From: Anaspis maculata
Taxonomy: Eukaryota > Arthropoda > Insecta > Coleoptera > Scraptiidae
DNA: 64,000 nucleotides
Reading direction: 5' to 3'
NCBI GenBank assembly: GCA_949128115.1
Contig: OX421965.1
Location: 30,189,681-30,253,680 of the forward strand
In this document: in pieces, positions 1-13,600 of the stretch
Layout: every line of letters starts with the position of its first letter
Numbering within the stretch: the stretch's first letter is position 1
Notes under the pieces: generated by a model
What the model saw: the letters and a program-made list of their open reading frames with translations, nothing else
What the model was told of the DNA's origin: nothing
The model's database searches: none
Program-made: the position numbers and the translations under genes

Positions 1-1300
1 TGATGGAACCCGGAATAAATTGGAGAAAATCTGAAAATTTGAAGAGCCCTTAAGAATTTAATGGTGAACAATATACTAAAAGTCCCCATCTGTCCAAGGC
101 TTGGCATTTTTCCTGTAGAATGTCGAAGGTCCAAGACCTTACCATTTTTGAAGTCGTTGCTTCTTTATACTTTTTTCATTGGACTATATATTTTCAAGGT
201 CGAGAAACACAATGCAATAAGTTTCCAGAAAGTGCCATGCACCAGTGGCATTCCAGACGGCAGCAAATGGGTCGAGGTGCGATTTTTCACAAAGTCTTAT
301 TAATGGTCAACCTACTAGAATTGGCCAGATTGAAATCCCTTCAATCTCGTATTAGTGTTAATTGCGTACCTATAATTTTTTTGGTGCAACCCAGGGCACT
401 GTTCATAACTGTAGTATTAAAATGCATGGAAACAAGTTTTTGATCAACCGCGCTCGTATTGAACTTGTGGCAATTTGACACTGTTTCGTTAATCACCCTG
501 TAGGAAAATCTCCTGAGCTATCGGATCGGACACTGGAAACCAAATTGAAATCGCCGGCTTCAGTACAAAATTATGGTAATTTCTGAAATCGATGTGTGTA
601 GTTATGATAAGTAGGTACGGTTCATTCTTGAATTCATCTGGACAATAATTCGAATTTTGTTGCAATTTGTCAAACAGCATCATTTAAAAATAGTCAAGTT
701 CATAACAAGCATGGAAAGCAAAACATTTCGCACGAACGTGTACCTTCGTTAATGTACAAGGTGAGGGTGTAGCTGAATGCATAAAGGGCACTTCCCGGTG
801 AATGCGCACTTTTTTTTCGTACAACCACAATTTGTTTCTTGTTAACTCAACTACTATGAACATAGATATATATGATAGTAGATAGTAGAGATTTCCTATT
901 AAGGAAATTGAGCGAAAAAATCATATAAGTTTTTTTGTAGGGTGAAGCACTATTGTAGCCAGATCCAGAAAGTAGGTATCCTTGGTGCCACTCCTATAGT
1001 CAAAGTATCCCCTGGCAACTCTATAATCAGAAATTGTCCCTAGTACCCCTGTAGCGAGAAAGCGGCACCGGACGGCCCCTATAGTCAGGAAGCTCAACCA
1101 ACTTCCCTTTTTTTGAAAACGGGGTTATTTTTTTCATTATTCACCTGATCAAGTTCTTAACGAAATGGAAGTTCCAGAATTCAACTCTGGTTTCTTGATT
1201 TCAACCCTCTACCTCCTCAATAACACCCAGTTCATTGATTCATTATAGTTGGTTATGCATCTCTCAATCAGATTCCGTAAGAAATGACAGTTTCGGGATT
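1..1300. other. Unrecognised intergenic DNA
   Basis: No coding region, RNA gene or complete repeat recognised. Between about 955 and 1100 there are four or five loose copies of a short phrase resembling cctatagtcaggaag, spaced about 30-45 bases apart, perhaps a decayed minisatellite. The short ORFs here have no protein-like composition and overlap on both strands. Confidence 0.5.
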
Positions 1301-1563
1301 TTACTTCATTACCCCCAACCCCTTAAATTTTTTTGCGAAAAATGCAAAACAGTTTTCGCCCCTCAGCTCACACCCGCCATGAAATGAACATTTCATGCAT
1401 ACAATAAAATACCTCATATTGGCCTGACTTAATGTAAGTAACATGATAATATGACGTGACATGATCTGACTCAATCTAACCGCACGAAAACATTTCAACT
1501 TAAAAAGCAAAACTGTAAATAATAATTTAAAGTAGGTATCGTGATCTGACGTAGTCGAATAGA

Positions 1564-1596
1564 GACTGACTGACTGACTGACTAACTGACTGACTG
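1564..1596. repeat. (GACT)n microsatellite
   Basis: About eight tandem GACT units with one imperfect unit (actaactg). The flanks from 1300 to 2370 hold no recognised gene. A loose phrase resembling gtgagtgaratctggtcag recurs near 1885, 2038, 2190 and again near 5820, which suggests an old dispersed repeat. Confidence 0.8.
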
Positions 1597-2384
1597 TATG
1601 AAAATAAATAATATCAGTAGAACACCAGATGGAAAACCTTTGGGAAAGTCGTTTTTTATAGATAATTTTTGCCATCGCGGTATACTTACCTTACGGATTT
1701 TCCATTGTCAGACTGGTTCTCAGGTACATTTGAAGTTTTTTTTAAGCCATTTTCATGTATAATCTTCGTCGAGACCACGCAGCAATCGTCGTCGTCGTCT
1801 GGTGTGGCATCGGAAATCGGACGAAGGTCGCTTGATTCTGCCTGGCCGCCATGAATTCTCTGAAACAGTACAAGCGCATGTTAGTGAGTGAAATCTGGTA
1901 AGCTGAAGTGGATCAAAGCTGAAGCAGTCTTAGTGGTAGGAAACCTACGATGAAAATGATCCAGGTGGTGGTATTTTTCGAGTTATTTGGGAATGCTGTT
2001 TTGAATGTGAAGGTTATTTTGGTAATAACACAAATGTTCGTGAGTGAGGTCCGGTCAGTTGAAAATTGATCTTTGAAAGGTGGCAATCGGGCTGTGTCAA
2101 CCCAAAATTATGGTGTTGTTCTTGTTCATTTGTCTTAAAAATTCTATCTTGATTGTGGTGGTTGATTTGGTAAAGAAGCATATGTCATTGAGTGAGATCT
2201 GGTCAGGTGAAGAGTGAAGTTAAACAAGGAACGCAGGTAAATGTTTGGTGGACTGGTTGGATGCAACCAGTGGTTTCTTGCAGGATTCAGCGTGCAACGT
2301 GCAATGTAAACCTTGATGTGAACAATATTAGAATGGAAGTTCTTTAACTCCTCATCGACAGACGCTCCCATCTAAAACTCCACA

Positions 2385-2428
2385 TAGACGTGCCTCGCCA
2401 CTCATTGGAGGCTCATCAGTGCAGAGGC
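2385..2428 (-). ncRNA. Decayed hammerhead-ribozyme-like motif
   Basis: Read on the minus strand the segment gives CTGATGA, then a GCC...GGC stem, then GAGGC where a hammerhead needs GAAAC. It is related to the motif at 36931-36970, which keeps GAAAC. Hammerheads are known in Penelope-like elements and other retroelements. The broken GAAA box means this copy is probably inactive. It may equally be a fragment of an unrelated repeat with a similar hairpin. Confidence 0.3.
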
Positions 2429-2639
2429 ATTCAGACCAGAACGTCAGCTGACGAATTGCTCAAGAACAAGTATATACACTCATTTTTTCTATTTTTTTTA
2501 CCGTCGGTCTGTCTGCGTTGCCAGTGCCAATCATCGACGCCGGCGAATGCTTTTCTTCACTACACCAGAGATTCTGCCAAACTCCTGTGTGTTCCAACAC
2601 ACGGTAGGGGTCTTTAACGACCACCAACATCGCATGGGG

Positions 2640-2790
2640 TCAGCACCATCGTTCACATTTTACGTGCTATATGACACACCGCGCCTTTCGATTCACAAGT
2701 ATTCCGACTAAATTGAGGAACTTGTCCTGGGACGAAAATCGAAATATAAGACCATTATAGAGATTATTATTATTATATTATTAAAACTCG
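2640..2790 (+). repeat. LINE 3' end with (ATT)n tail
   Basis: An untranslated-looking segment ends in a run of ATT units at about 2764-2785. Tails of TAA/ATT units are typical of I, jockey and R1-like LINEs. No coding part remains upstream, so this would be a severely 5'-truncated copy. The element family is not identified. Confidence 0.4.
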
Positions 2791-2919
2791 AACCGCCTCT
2801 GGTGGGAATGGAGCCCTCTGGTGGGCATGGACGCGATAACCACCATACCATTAGCTCCTCTATGCACTCTTGGAGACCCGAACGTAGCTCGTAATTGAAA
2901 CTTCGTTGACGATTTTAAC

Positions 2920-3067
2920 CTGTCCAATCATGGTAAAATTTCAACGGTTTAATCATGTGAAATGATGAAATGTGAAATGTGACTGATGAATGACGGGTTC
3001 AACACTTTTATAGTATTATATGAACGAATAAAGAGTATTGATTGATTGATTTGATTGATTGATTGAT
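2920..3067 (+). repeat. LINE 3' end with (GATT)n tail
   Basis: The segment carries an AATAAA signal at about 3028 followed by GATT units to 3067. A polyadenylation-like signal followed by a tetranucleotide tail is the usual 3' terminus of CR1-, L2- or RTE-like LINEs. No coding sequence is attached. Confidence 0.4.
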
Positions 3068-6000
3068 GTGAATTCTCTAATATTACTTTATTTTTGTGAG
3101 GTAATTTTCTAACCTTTGAATTTCGTCACTGAAAAAAAAATTGTTGACAGTAGTTGTCCTGTGATAGGTATCTATGATGCTGTTTTTCATTTCACTAGAT
3201 GTCTGCAGTTTAACAATATTTTATTGCGCTACAGTAGCTTCTTATGCATTCCAAAAAGACGCGTAGACTTTTCAAAGTTTTTTAAAGTCGTTTTATTTTC
3301 AATCGCGCTGCCGGCTGCTGGTGGCAGCGCCGGTTGCGTGAAAAACGGACGCGAATGAGGATGTTCTCCGCTGGTACGGAGGATGACGACGACGAGAGGA
3401 TCCGGATAATAAGGCTTATTTAGAAAGGGGATGATTCAATTTCATCGCGAATTTAGATGATGATGGTAAATAAATGCAGGACTATTTCATCAGCATCTAT
3501 CTCGTTAATCGGCATTCTTCGCTTCCCGCATCTTTAACCAGGATTTAACGAACGAAGGATTTTTCTCAAATGATGAGTTGAAATGTTTTATGTTTTAAAG
3601 GAATGTTCAATATTTTTTTGACAGAACAAGATTTTTTTCCACAAATTAGTGCAGCAGATGCCAGTGGCACAATCTACTTATACAGAGTGTTTCACTTCTT
3701 TGTGTCAATATTTCAGAAGATGATGGAGCATCGAAAAATATATACTTTTGTCAAAAAAAAAATAAAAAATAAAAAATATGTATCAAAAATTAAATATTAC
3801 AAATTTTACAAATGTAACTAAAGTCAATATGACCAGCTTGTAGGTATGCATCAACTTATTTTTTGTATTGACAGAAAAGTGTAACACCCTGTATACTTAG
3901 CCATTAGCCAACAGCGTTTTTCCAGTAATTAAAGATTATCATATGCGTTGTGATCTTTCCACGTTTTTAAAAGTCTCAAAATTTCAGATGGCATATTAAA
4001 GTCTTTTTTGTTTTTCAAGATTTTGTGGAGTTCCTCACTATGAATGCAATTGTTAAATAACTACTTATATTAATTTAAGTTTCAGTTTATTAATTTATGA
4101 GAACTACAGACGCTATTGAAAGTTCTATATTGTCATAGCAATGGCAGAAAGGCCCTAGGTAAAAGTTCATCCCTTGATCATAAAAAGCAGGCACGTATAG
4201 CAAAAGTATCGCCAAATTGTCCAAATCAGCAGACGCTAGGTCATTTCCGCAATGGAAAAGAATGAAGACAAAGTTTTTGCAGGATCAGCAAGGCATAGCT
4301 GCGGCACTGACCACTGACCTGATTTGGGCGATTCGATAAAAGAGGTTCGAGGCTTTGAACAAGGAGGCATTCGATTATTCATATTAGTCGGTTGTGGTCA
4401 CTTATGGTCGATCGTCATTCGGTCAGTCCTCCTGGTCGTTCGCTGAGTTCAGTCGGAGCCCTGCCCCGACGCCGGCTCATGGTGGGTATCAATCGCCACT
4501 GAGTTTATGTAAGTAGTTATTAAATCTGCGAGCGAAATGTGTCAATAAGTGTCATTTGTACAACATTTTATAATAATTGATGAACTTATTAGCTTAGTAG
4601 GATGCTTGCGTTCCCATTCACCTTTCTCAACTTCAGCTGTGCTTAACAACAATGAAAAGCAAACCCCAGTCCACGCGTAGGGAAAGGATGTGCCCTTGTC
4701 CTATTCGTGACAATATCACTATTTAATTTCTTGCAATGGATTTTTTGCAAGAAGTTTGCCATCTCAGACACTCTTCCCTTACTTGTTTTTCAATCAAATT
4801 TAAGTAGTATTTACCGAAAACATCAATGTATAGCAGTACATGCAAGCTAGTGAGAAGCAATAGTAGTTGTACTTGAGCAATAGTTTTGACCTCTATTTTG
4901 ACGGTGATAGAATTCTGTGGTGTCAAGTTTAACTTGTTTTGACCGAAATCAACAACGAACAATTAGCTACATAATACCAAATTAGCTTCATAATACCAGA
5001 ATATCTAATTTTGAATACTGTTGAGCTTTTTCCTCAGAACAGAAATAACGAGATTCATGACGTTTTTGACTCCGTGTTTTATCAACTTTGCAACGTAATT
5101 CTTCGAAATTTGTAAAAGTGAAGAGCACACTCACAACCTGATGCAGGCAGTAACCCAATTTGTTGACAACAGAGTAACGATAGAAGCGTAACAATATATG
5201 AATGCGGCACATACATAAACAATGCCCGGTGCCTCATTGTCTACATCAATAGCAAGCACCGCATGACAGATTGGAGGGCGGAGTCCCGGAAAGCCCGGAA
5301 AAGAAACCAAATCACACACACATACATCCACGTACGTACGTAGAGGGTGGCAGCCAGAGGGAGACAACCGTATAATCCGCATAATAGACCAAAGGGCCCG
5401 GCGGAGGACCTGTGCCCGACTACACTACACTACCCAATGCATATGTAATTATATCGCATTTCATATGTAAAGTGGACGCGATTATTGTACGGTGTCGATT
5501 TTATCTCCCACTTTAAAACCGATGGATTTGAAAAAAGTGACAGCCGAGCCGCCCGTCAGGAAGACCTGGAAGCATACGGGGAAACCTCAAAGCCCCTTCG
5601 AGCGGCTGATTATTTTACATGTATGTATATCTCACGACGTTGATCTAGTACAAGTGGATCTTTTCAATCCACATCCTAGATTCAAACTACCAAGGAATGC
5701 TCTGCAATGATGGGTTACACTGCAAACGATTATGAGGGCCAACAATTTTGGGAAGTGCCCTTCGAATTCGAACTTTTATTTCCATTCGATATAATGCACT
5801 ATGAGTATGATATTACTGTCAGTGAGAGTGGTCTGGTCAGTTCAAGTTGAAAGGACGAAGCCATTTTAATCAGTTTCACGGCTTTTTTCATTAGAGTAAG
5901 CTATGAGAAGAATGTGTTGTGTTCTCGGTTGTGTTGGTAAGAATTGACGATGCTAAGTGCTAACGTCTTGGCAGCTAGTTATCTATATGTGCTGTATAAT

Positions 6001-6200
6001 GTGAATGTACGCGCAAGCATACGAAAAATTTTCGAAATTACGTGAGAAATCTTGAGTTTCTTTGGGTGAAAATTTGATGCGGTCGATAAGGGAAATCGTT
6101 TTTATTGGTTGGTGGCTCTTCGCTAATGCTGTGAGGTTTTTGGCGGTCATGGAGAAGATGGTGCCGAAGATCGGCGGCACTTGAGCTAATGGAATTAAAA
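3068..6200. other. Unrecognised intergenic DNA
   Basis: No gene recognised. The ORFs present are short and overlap on both strands. A GC-richer stretch at about 4190-4520 (AT-rich box near 4336, then a CG-rich tract) has the look of a solo LTR, but no second copy lies in the window to define ends. Short ACACCCTGTATAC phrases near 3885 are scraps of the Tc1-like repeat family common in this window. Confidence 0.4.
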
Positions 6201-6736
6201 TGTCCAACGCATAGAGGTCCCATCTTATTCTGATGCTTATCACAGCAAAGTGATTACTACCTACTCTAACTTGAACTGAAACAACAAGCAAGTATGAAGA
6301 AGATCCATGCAGGAAATGGACAAGTTTCATGATAAGGAAGGTCTCGGCCATCTACTGTCCACCAAAGCATGGTATCAAAGAGACACTCGTTTCTGAGTTC
6401 TTCAATATCTTGGGATGTCGGTTTGTCTGTGCAGGAGATTTCAATTCCAAACACACTCGATGGGGATCTAGACTCATCACTACAATAAGAGGAAAGGAAT
6501 TGGCGCTGTCCGGCCCACGGACAGAAACAAAACACCTGACCTTCTTAGATCTGACCTTATAGAGTTCTGCGCTACAAAAGGCATTGGGACACAATACTTG
6601 GAGGCAGATCCCGGCTTAGACCTCTCCTCTGACCATACTCCAATCCTGGTTACTCTGAGCACAAGAGTTTTTGAACAAGATAGACCATTAAAGCTATACA
6701 ACAAGAACACCAATTAGGAACAGTTCAGAGGAACTA

Positions 6737-7117
6737 TATCGAATTCATCCTTTCCGTTATTCAAGAAGTCGAAGTTGTCAATGTTATCATGAGCAAATAC
6801 CAAGTTTGGTTGTTTTGGTGGCGTGAGGTTGGCACTGGAAGCCCTGGCAGCGATGTCAATTTTTAGACAGGCAACGTATATTCGACCATTTTGCTGTTCT
6901 TCCCGTCGAGTACCTATCGTACGTTTCAAATCAGTTATGTGTTAGTAAAAGTGTGATAGAGTGATATACTGATAGGAAATCAGATTGAATAAATTAGTAA
7001 TTCATTATAGCTAGTAGATCGTGAATACTCGCACTCACGGTCGACAATTTTTAAAATCTGGGGTCCCTTGCTAACTCCCGCCAGTTTCGCCGCGCATGAC
7101 AATTCACATTTTTCCAA
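6737..7117. other. Unidentified insertion in the jockey remnant
   Basis: The jockey-like protein similarity stops near 6737 and resumes near 7118 at the expected next part of the ORF. The intervening 380 bases do not translate to jockey sequence in any frame. Its right half (about 6940-7080) resembles an LTR terminus followed by a leader, but no TG...CA ends or target duplication could be fixed. Confidence 0.35.
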
Positions 7118-8065
7118 GTCAGCGAGAAAGGTGAATTGAAGCTAGATGACCACCTCTCGCTAAAAAATGACAGCGAAATAGGTAAAGCGGTAGAACACCT
7201 GACCCGTACCATCCAAAATTTCGCCTGGAAGGCAACACCAGAAGTCGAAAAGAATGACGTACAGAAATCCTGTTCGGAGGACATACTGACGGACATTGCT
7301 AAAAAGTAAAAGTTTAGAAGAATTTGGCACACAACTGGAGCACCAGCAGATAAAAGCAACTCCAATAAAGCAAGCAGGCAGCTGAAAGAAAAAATGCAGA
7401 GGTCACGAGATAAAGTCTTCTAAAGCTACAAATCAACTTACGGCAACTGAAGCAAGCGAATACTTCCTCTGGAAAGCAACGGGAAAGCTTAATAGGAGGC
7501 AGAATGAAGTAGTGTCTCCACTGAGGAAGAACGATGATCAGTGGGCCAGGAGTGACAAAGAGAAGGCCGACACTTTCGTAATGAATTTTTCTACGGTCTT
7601 TATACCACATGAATCACAGCTATGACAGAAGAAGAAGAAGAAGAAGAAAACATTCTCAACTTCCTAAGCTCACCGGATCAAATGTCTTCGCCCATCAAGA
7701 GGATCACAGAAACAGAAATACAACAGACCATCTCAAAACTGAAATTGAAGGAAACCTCAGGCTATGAATTGATCACCGCAAAAATTCTCAAAGAACTGCC
7801 AGATAAAGCGCTAAAGGTAATTACTCACATCTTCAATGCTTTTATTCGTGCTGAACACCACCACTCATAGTGGAAAGTGGCCCAACTAATCGTGGTTCCA
7901 AAGCCAGGAAAACCTGTCGAACAAGTGACATCATCGACCAATAAGTTTGCTGCCGATCATATCCAAGGTGTTCAAAAAATTATTCCTGAAGAGGCTAAAG
8001 CCATTTCTGTAGAAAGAAGAGCCGATACCACCACATCAATTTGGATTCCGTGGAGCAGGTACATA

Positions 8066-8997
8066 CAGGTGTTTAAAAAATAAGTGCTATCCTTTCCACC
8101 CTAGACTCAGATTTTCAAGATATGAAGATTGTGCTATTTTTTATTGTTCAAAAGTGCCCCTGAAAAAAAGTTACAGGCCTTCAAAGTTCAATTTTTGAAT
8201 TTGTTTTTTTTTTCATAACTTTAATTCGGCACCGATTCTGTCCAAATTTCAACCAGGGTGTCCTGAAATACGTCTCTATTGAACAATGATGGCGTATTTG
8301 AACAGAAATGCCCAGTGGCGTAAATAGTGAAGGGTAGCCCCCTCCCCCCCCCCCACTTTCTACGCCCCTTGAGATTTTCCAAAATTGACTACATTTCTAG
8401 ACTTCTTGTTCAATTTGCAAAAAAAGTCACTTCTGCAAAATTTTGATTAGAGGCTTCATTCTCGAGACATTTGGGTTTGAAACATTGAAAAACATCTCGG
8501 AATCGCCACTTTCCAGGACCCAATTTTTTTTTTCAGACAATTAAAAATTGAAATTCAAGAAAACTTATGATTTTTCAACTGAAATAAGTTTTTTAGGTGT
8601 TTTTAGTTGATAAAACACCATTTTTGCTGTGAGACATGGAGTTTTTCAGGAAAAAAACAATTTGGGCCCTGGAAAGTGGCGATTCCGAGATGTTTTTCAA
8701 AGTTTCAAACCCAAATATCTCAAAAATGAAGCCCCTACCCACTATCTACGCCACTGGGAATTTTTGTTGAGATACGCCATCATTGTTCAATAGACGTATT
8801 TCAGCACACTCTGGTTGAAATTTTAGCAAAATCGACCCAGCCGTATAAAAGTTATGAATGAAAAACGAATTAAAAAATTGAACCTTGAAAGCCTGTAACT
8901 TTTTTCAAGGGCACTTTAAAAAAAATAGCACAATCTTCATATTTTGAAAATGTGAATCTGGAGTGGAAAGGATGGCACTTATTTTTGAAACACCCTG
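8066..8997. mobile_element. Foldback element, Tc1/mariner-type ends, TA duplication
   Basis: The two halves are inverted copies of each other. The left arm starts CAGGTGTTTAAAAAATAAG and the right arm ends as the complement of CAGGGTGTTTCAAAAATAAG. A TA flanks each end (8064-8065 and 8998-8999), as in Tc1/mariner insertions. There is no coding sequence, so it is non-autonomous. It interrupts the jockey remnant between two recognisable reverse-transcriptase segments and is therefore younger than it. Confidence 0.8.
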
Positions 8998-9440
8998 TAT
9001 GTAGAGTCGTAAACTGTATCAACAGAATATTTGAAGATAGACAGTACTGTTTCGCGGCCTTCCTCGACGTTGCACAAGCGTTTGATATAAGGTGTGTCAT
9101 GTTGGACTCCTACACAAAATGAAGATGACGCTTTCACTTCTTATTACCGCGTGCTGAAGTCATACATGTCCTGCAGATACTTTCAGGTGGAATACCGAAG
9201 CGAAATAACCAATCTTTACACGAAATAAATACTCTCCGGTATACCTCCGGGAAGTGTGCTGGGGCCATTCCTCTACACCCTCTACACAGCAGACATTCCA
9301 ATCAGCGCAAACTCCGCAAGCAGATGACCCAAAATACCTGGGACTACACCTGGACAGGCGTCTGACTAGGAAGAAACACCTGTTTACCAAGAGGAAACAG
9401 CTTGGCTTCAAACCTCGCCTCAAACTCTCCAAATCGTAAC

Positions 9441-9929
9441 TCCATAAATTATTGTTCATCTAAGAAAGTTACCTCGATCTAACTGTAGCCACTGGACAGC
9501 AGGCATTTCCATTCCATTTTCTCAAGTACTGCCGAATTCAAACGCAAAGGCCGCCGTAGATCAGTATACCTTAGCTAGATGCTACATGAATTTGTTGCAA
9601 TGATTTTGTTTCATCATCAAATTCGTCCTGAAAAGGATTATCAATAATGAAAATATTATGATTGTGCTTTCAGCAGCTCTGAACAAAAGTCTAACAATAT
9701 TTTTTTAAGTTGAGATGAGTTATGGCGCTTTGAGATACCCATAAAGATTACGATCGAGATTAAGAATCAATATCCATAATGAAATCTTCGAGACTACCTA
9801 CAGACTTTCGCACAGAGAATTATAATTAAAGAAAAAAGTAGCAGGAAATGAAAATAAGGATAATTTTAACACACAAAAATCATTCGATATACCTATAACA
9901 CTTGGATATAAAAAAAGAAGAAGATTATC
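9441..9929. other. Unrecognised spacer
   Basis: AT-rich DNA between the jockey remnant and the BEL element. I see no gene, tail or repeat in it. Confidence 0.5.
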
Positions 9930-9934
9930 CTGAC

Positions 9935-10186
9935 TGTTAAGTGCATATGTCCTTATCTAAGTAGATTGTATAATATGAGCTGAGCACCCCCACTGCCCTT
10001 CCAGGTAGCTTGGGCGAACCCCTCACGGGATCTTACTGTATTCGCAATGCTTTGTGTGTGCTGTGCACCGCAGACGAAAGATAACCACTCACCAGGCAAG
10101 ATGTGCCCTTCTGCTAATAAATTGTTATTCAGTTGTTACTATACCAATCGAAGAGTTTGATTAACCCCCCCGTGGGTGAACCCACA
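9935..10186 (+). repeat. 5' LTR of the BEL/Pao element
   Basis: 252 bp, TG...CA ends, no difference seen from the 3' copy at 16186-16437. It should hold the promoter. A polyadenylation signal AATAAA lies at about 10119. The internal sequence follows with TGGTCCCATCGAACCGG a few bases after the LTR, the usual place of the primer-binding site, though it does not line up with a normal tRNA 3' end. Confidence 0.95.
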
Positions 10187-10660
10187 TTTTCTGGTCCCAT
10201 CGAACCGGATGGTTGAACCAGCGGCAGAGTAAAGCAGTTCGCGAGTGTGATTAGTGATTCTGATCACTGAATCAAGTGATTCAAAGACAAAGTTTCTTCG
10301 AGACCAGCGAGTGCCAGTCCCGGAGTACCTACATCAATTCAAGCAGAGTGTGATCAAGTGATCCACCTAAGAACAATACGAATTAAGTAATTCGAGCCAG
10401 TTTCTTCGAGACCAGCGAGTGCCAGTCCCGAAGTGGTCCTTCGACGTTGCCGAAATTACAGCAGAAGGTGAGTGGGCTCAAATACTTATCCTTTCGTTCA
10501 CAATTTCCCTGACCTCTAATTGCGGCCAGCAGGTACATAATCACCGCTTAAGTTAGTTGTGATTCTGTATTTCACCTGATTAATTATTCAATTTGTAAGT
10601 ACAAATTGTACAGTTTGTTTGTAGCAAACATTTTCGTATATTTGATCAAAATCATACATC

Positions 10661-13600
10661 ATGTCCCTCAGACAGTTAGTGCAAAGTCGTGGTACTATTC
10701 GCGGAAAATTGACGCGGATCATGTCATTCAATGAAAGGTGTGATGCAAACACACCACTTGAGGAGATCGAGGAAAGGCTAGCCATGTTGCCAGTCATTCT
10801 CAAACAATACGAAGACACGCAAAATTCCATCCTGAGCACGGATGAAGTAACAGAAGCCGCGGTAATCGCAGAACATGAACGGTTGCATGAAGTGTTTGAG
10901 AATGACTGGTACAAGGTCAAAGCCGCTCTGAATGAACGGAAAGGTTCACGAATTAGAGTAATTCAACCCGTGCCATCGCAAATCAATGCGAACAATCAGC
11001 ACTATAACGTCAAACTCCCTGAAATAAATTTGGTGGAGTTCAGCGGGGTTTATGCCAAGTGGCTCCCGTTCCATAATTCCTTTAACAGTCTGATTCATGA
11101 AAATTCAAATTTGAGCAGCTGTTCAAAGTTCCATTATTTGAAATCGGCTCTTAAAGGCGATGCCCTTAAGGCCATAGAAGCGATAGAGATTTCGGATGCA
11201 AATTATATTGTTGCGTGGAATCTTCTGAAAAGGAGATTCCAAAACAAAAGACTAATTGTCAACGATCATGTTCGATCAATTTTGAATATCGCGGAGGTGC
11301 GCAAGGCCTCAGCCACCGCGCTATACGCACTGTTAAACTATCTAAAATGCCACCGTGAGGGTTTAAAATCATTCAACATTCCTGTTGATGAATGGAACGC
11401 GATCATCGTACCTATAATGTCGAAAAAATTCGATTACGAAACGTTGAGGCAGTGGGAAAACACGCTGGATGACGAAGTTCCTACGCAGGACGCCCTCGTG
11501 GCCTTCCTAGAAAAAAGGTGTAGATTTTTAGAAGCGTTAAGTGACGCGAATTCTACTCCCAAAGGTATACCGCCTTTCGCGCCAAACACACACCACCCTA
11601 AGATTGCTAACAATAGTAATTTTTCAAGGTTCAAATCGAGTCATGTGGCTACCGCGCAACGTGACAAGTTTCAATGTTACTTGTGCAAAAAACCACATTC
11701 AATAGATTTTTGCCCAGAGTTTCTTCGATTAAGCATTGGCGACAGGGTTAAAAAGGCAAATTCGATGCTATTGTGCAAGAATTGCTTGCGTAAAAACCAC
11801 GCAACGACCGACTGCCGGTCTCGAGCAAAGTGCTCCGAGTGCAATGAATCTGGTCACAATTATTTGCTTCATGAAGCCCATAAAAACACCAGTGTCTCCG
11901 CGACAAGTGAATCTAGCGAGAATGTCACTACTCATTGTTTTGCCGACGCCAATGAAACCGTATTGTCCACTGCCGTGGTCCTAGTAGCCAACAATAAAGG
12001 TCAATGGATTTCGGGTAGAGCCCTGCTCGATCCTGGATCACAAATGAATTTTGCAAGCGCTGCGTTCATTAGAAAACTCGAACTCAAGACCGCGGCAGCA
12101 AACCTCAGAATTTCGGGAATCAGTGGCGTAAACAGCGAGGCAAACCGTATGACACGCGTCAAGTTCAGGTCACGAGTCGAAGAATTCGAGGCCATGATGA
12201 GTTGCTGTGTTGTCGAGAAGATAACACAAAACCTACCGCGCGTCCCGCTCGGGAACGTTGGCGAAATCTCGCCCGAATTTCCCTTGGCTGATCCAACATT
12301 CTTCGAGACAAGCGCCATAGATTTATTGATCGGCGCGGAGTTATTTTGGCAGCTACTTCTTGATAAAAGGATAAAGATCGGCGACCCGTCGCTATTCTTG
12401 ACCCATACTCGAGTGGGTTGGGTAGTTGGGGGTGCGACAAGCCTGAAGGGAAGCACGAAGTCGGCGGTCGCGACCTGCAATCACGCAGTCACGTCGCTGC
12501 AAGATGAGCAATTAAATACCACCCTGACAAGGTTTTGGGAGCAAGAGGAAATTCCTCATAAGCAAAACATTTGGACAGCTGAAGAAATCGCGTGCGAAGA
12601 ACATTTTGTAAAAAACTACCGGCGAAATGACGAAGGAAGATTTGTCGTGCGACTTCCGTTTAAAAACGAACAAACGATTTGGAGCAATTCCTCGGAATTA
12701 GCTTTGCGCCGATTTAATTTGCTGGAAAAGCGCTTTTCCAGAAACCACCAATTGAAATCTCAGTATTCCGCTGTAATACAGGAGTATTTAGATTTGGGGC
12801 ATATGGAATTAGTACCAGAAGTCGAAATCAATAATGAACGGTCGTACTATCTCCCACACCACGCTGTTTTCAAATCTCTGTCCGAAAATTCTGTAAAAAC
12901 GCGAGTGGTATTTGACGGAACCGCGGGAGGTAACAGCGATTACCTTTCCCTCAATAAAAACCTGATGGTAGGCCCTGTGATACAGGATGATTTGTTGTCA
13001 ATACAGCTGAGATTCCGCTCGCGTGAATATGTATTTACTGCTGATATTAAGCACATGTACCGACAAATTCTTGTCGATCAAAGAGACACCGATTTCCAAA
13101 GAATATTTTGGAGGTTCCATGAAGATGAACCGATAAAAATTTATCGGCTGAATAGGGTCACCTTCGGTTTAAGCTCTTCGAGCTATTTGGCTGTTAGATG
13201 CATTCAACAATTGGCCCGAGACGTTGAGGATAAGTATCCCGACGCCAGTCTTGTAATACAAAGAGACGCCTACGTGGACGATATAATCGTCGCCAGTAGT
13301 AATTTACAGGAAGCTGTAAATTTGCAAAATGCAATAAAAGAAATATTTGCCCAAGGAGGTTTTGAACTGGCCAAGTGGTCTTCTAATCACCCAGTCCTTT
13401 TGGCAAATGCCGCACCAGACGATGTTGGTGCTAGCGTTGTAAATTTGAACAAAAGCGGCATATCCAAAACATTAGGTGTGTTTTGGGACCGAAACTCTGA
13501 CAGTTTATTATTCAAGACAACCCCGATAGACACTTCCGGTCCAATAACAAAGAGAAAAATTCTCAGTCGCATTGCCGCTTTATATGACCCGATGGGTCTG

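Larger units (their letters stand above)
6290..9440 (+). pseudogene. Jockey-type LINE pol, decayed and interrupted
   Basis: Pieces of a non-LTR retrotransposon ORF2 appear in order on the plus strand. The apurinic-type endonuclease lies at about 6320-6660, with motif CAGDFNSKHTRWGSR and a later SDHTPILVTLS. A linker follows at about 7120-7620. The reverse transcriptase start is at 7660-7920 (KLKLKETSGYELITAKI, then VVPKPGKP). Further pieces are FLDVAQAFD near 9062 and SGIPPGSVLGPFLYTLYTAD near 9240, ending in a KYLGLHLDRRLT-like tail. The FADD catalytic block is deleted. Many stops and frameshifts occur, an unrelated segment lies at about 6737-7117, and a foldback occupies 8066-8997. In life this protein nicks DNA and reverse transcribes its own RNA at the nick. 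This copy is dead. Confidence 0.85.

Noticed and set aside
10192..10212. Primer-binding site matched to a specific tRNA for the BEL element
   Set aside because: The sequence after the LTR starts TGG and contains a TTCGA-like core on the complement, but its distance to the CCA end is too short for a normal tRNA, so no primer is assigned.
12001..12480. Minus-strand ORFs inside the BEL element (also near 13,400, 14,300 and 15,400)
   Set aside because: They are shadows of the plus-strand gag-pol frame, with no motifs of their own.
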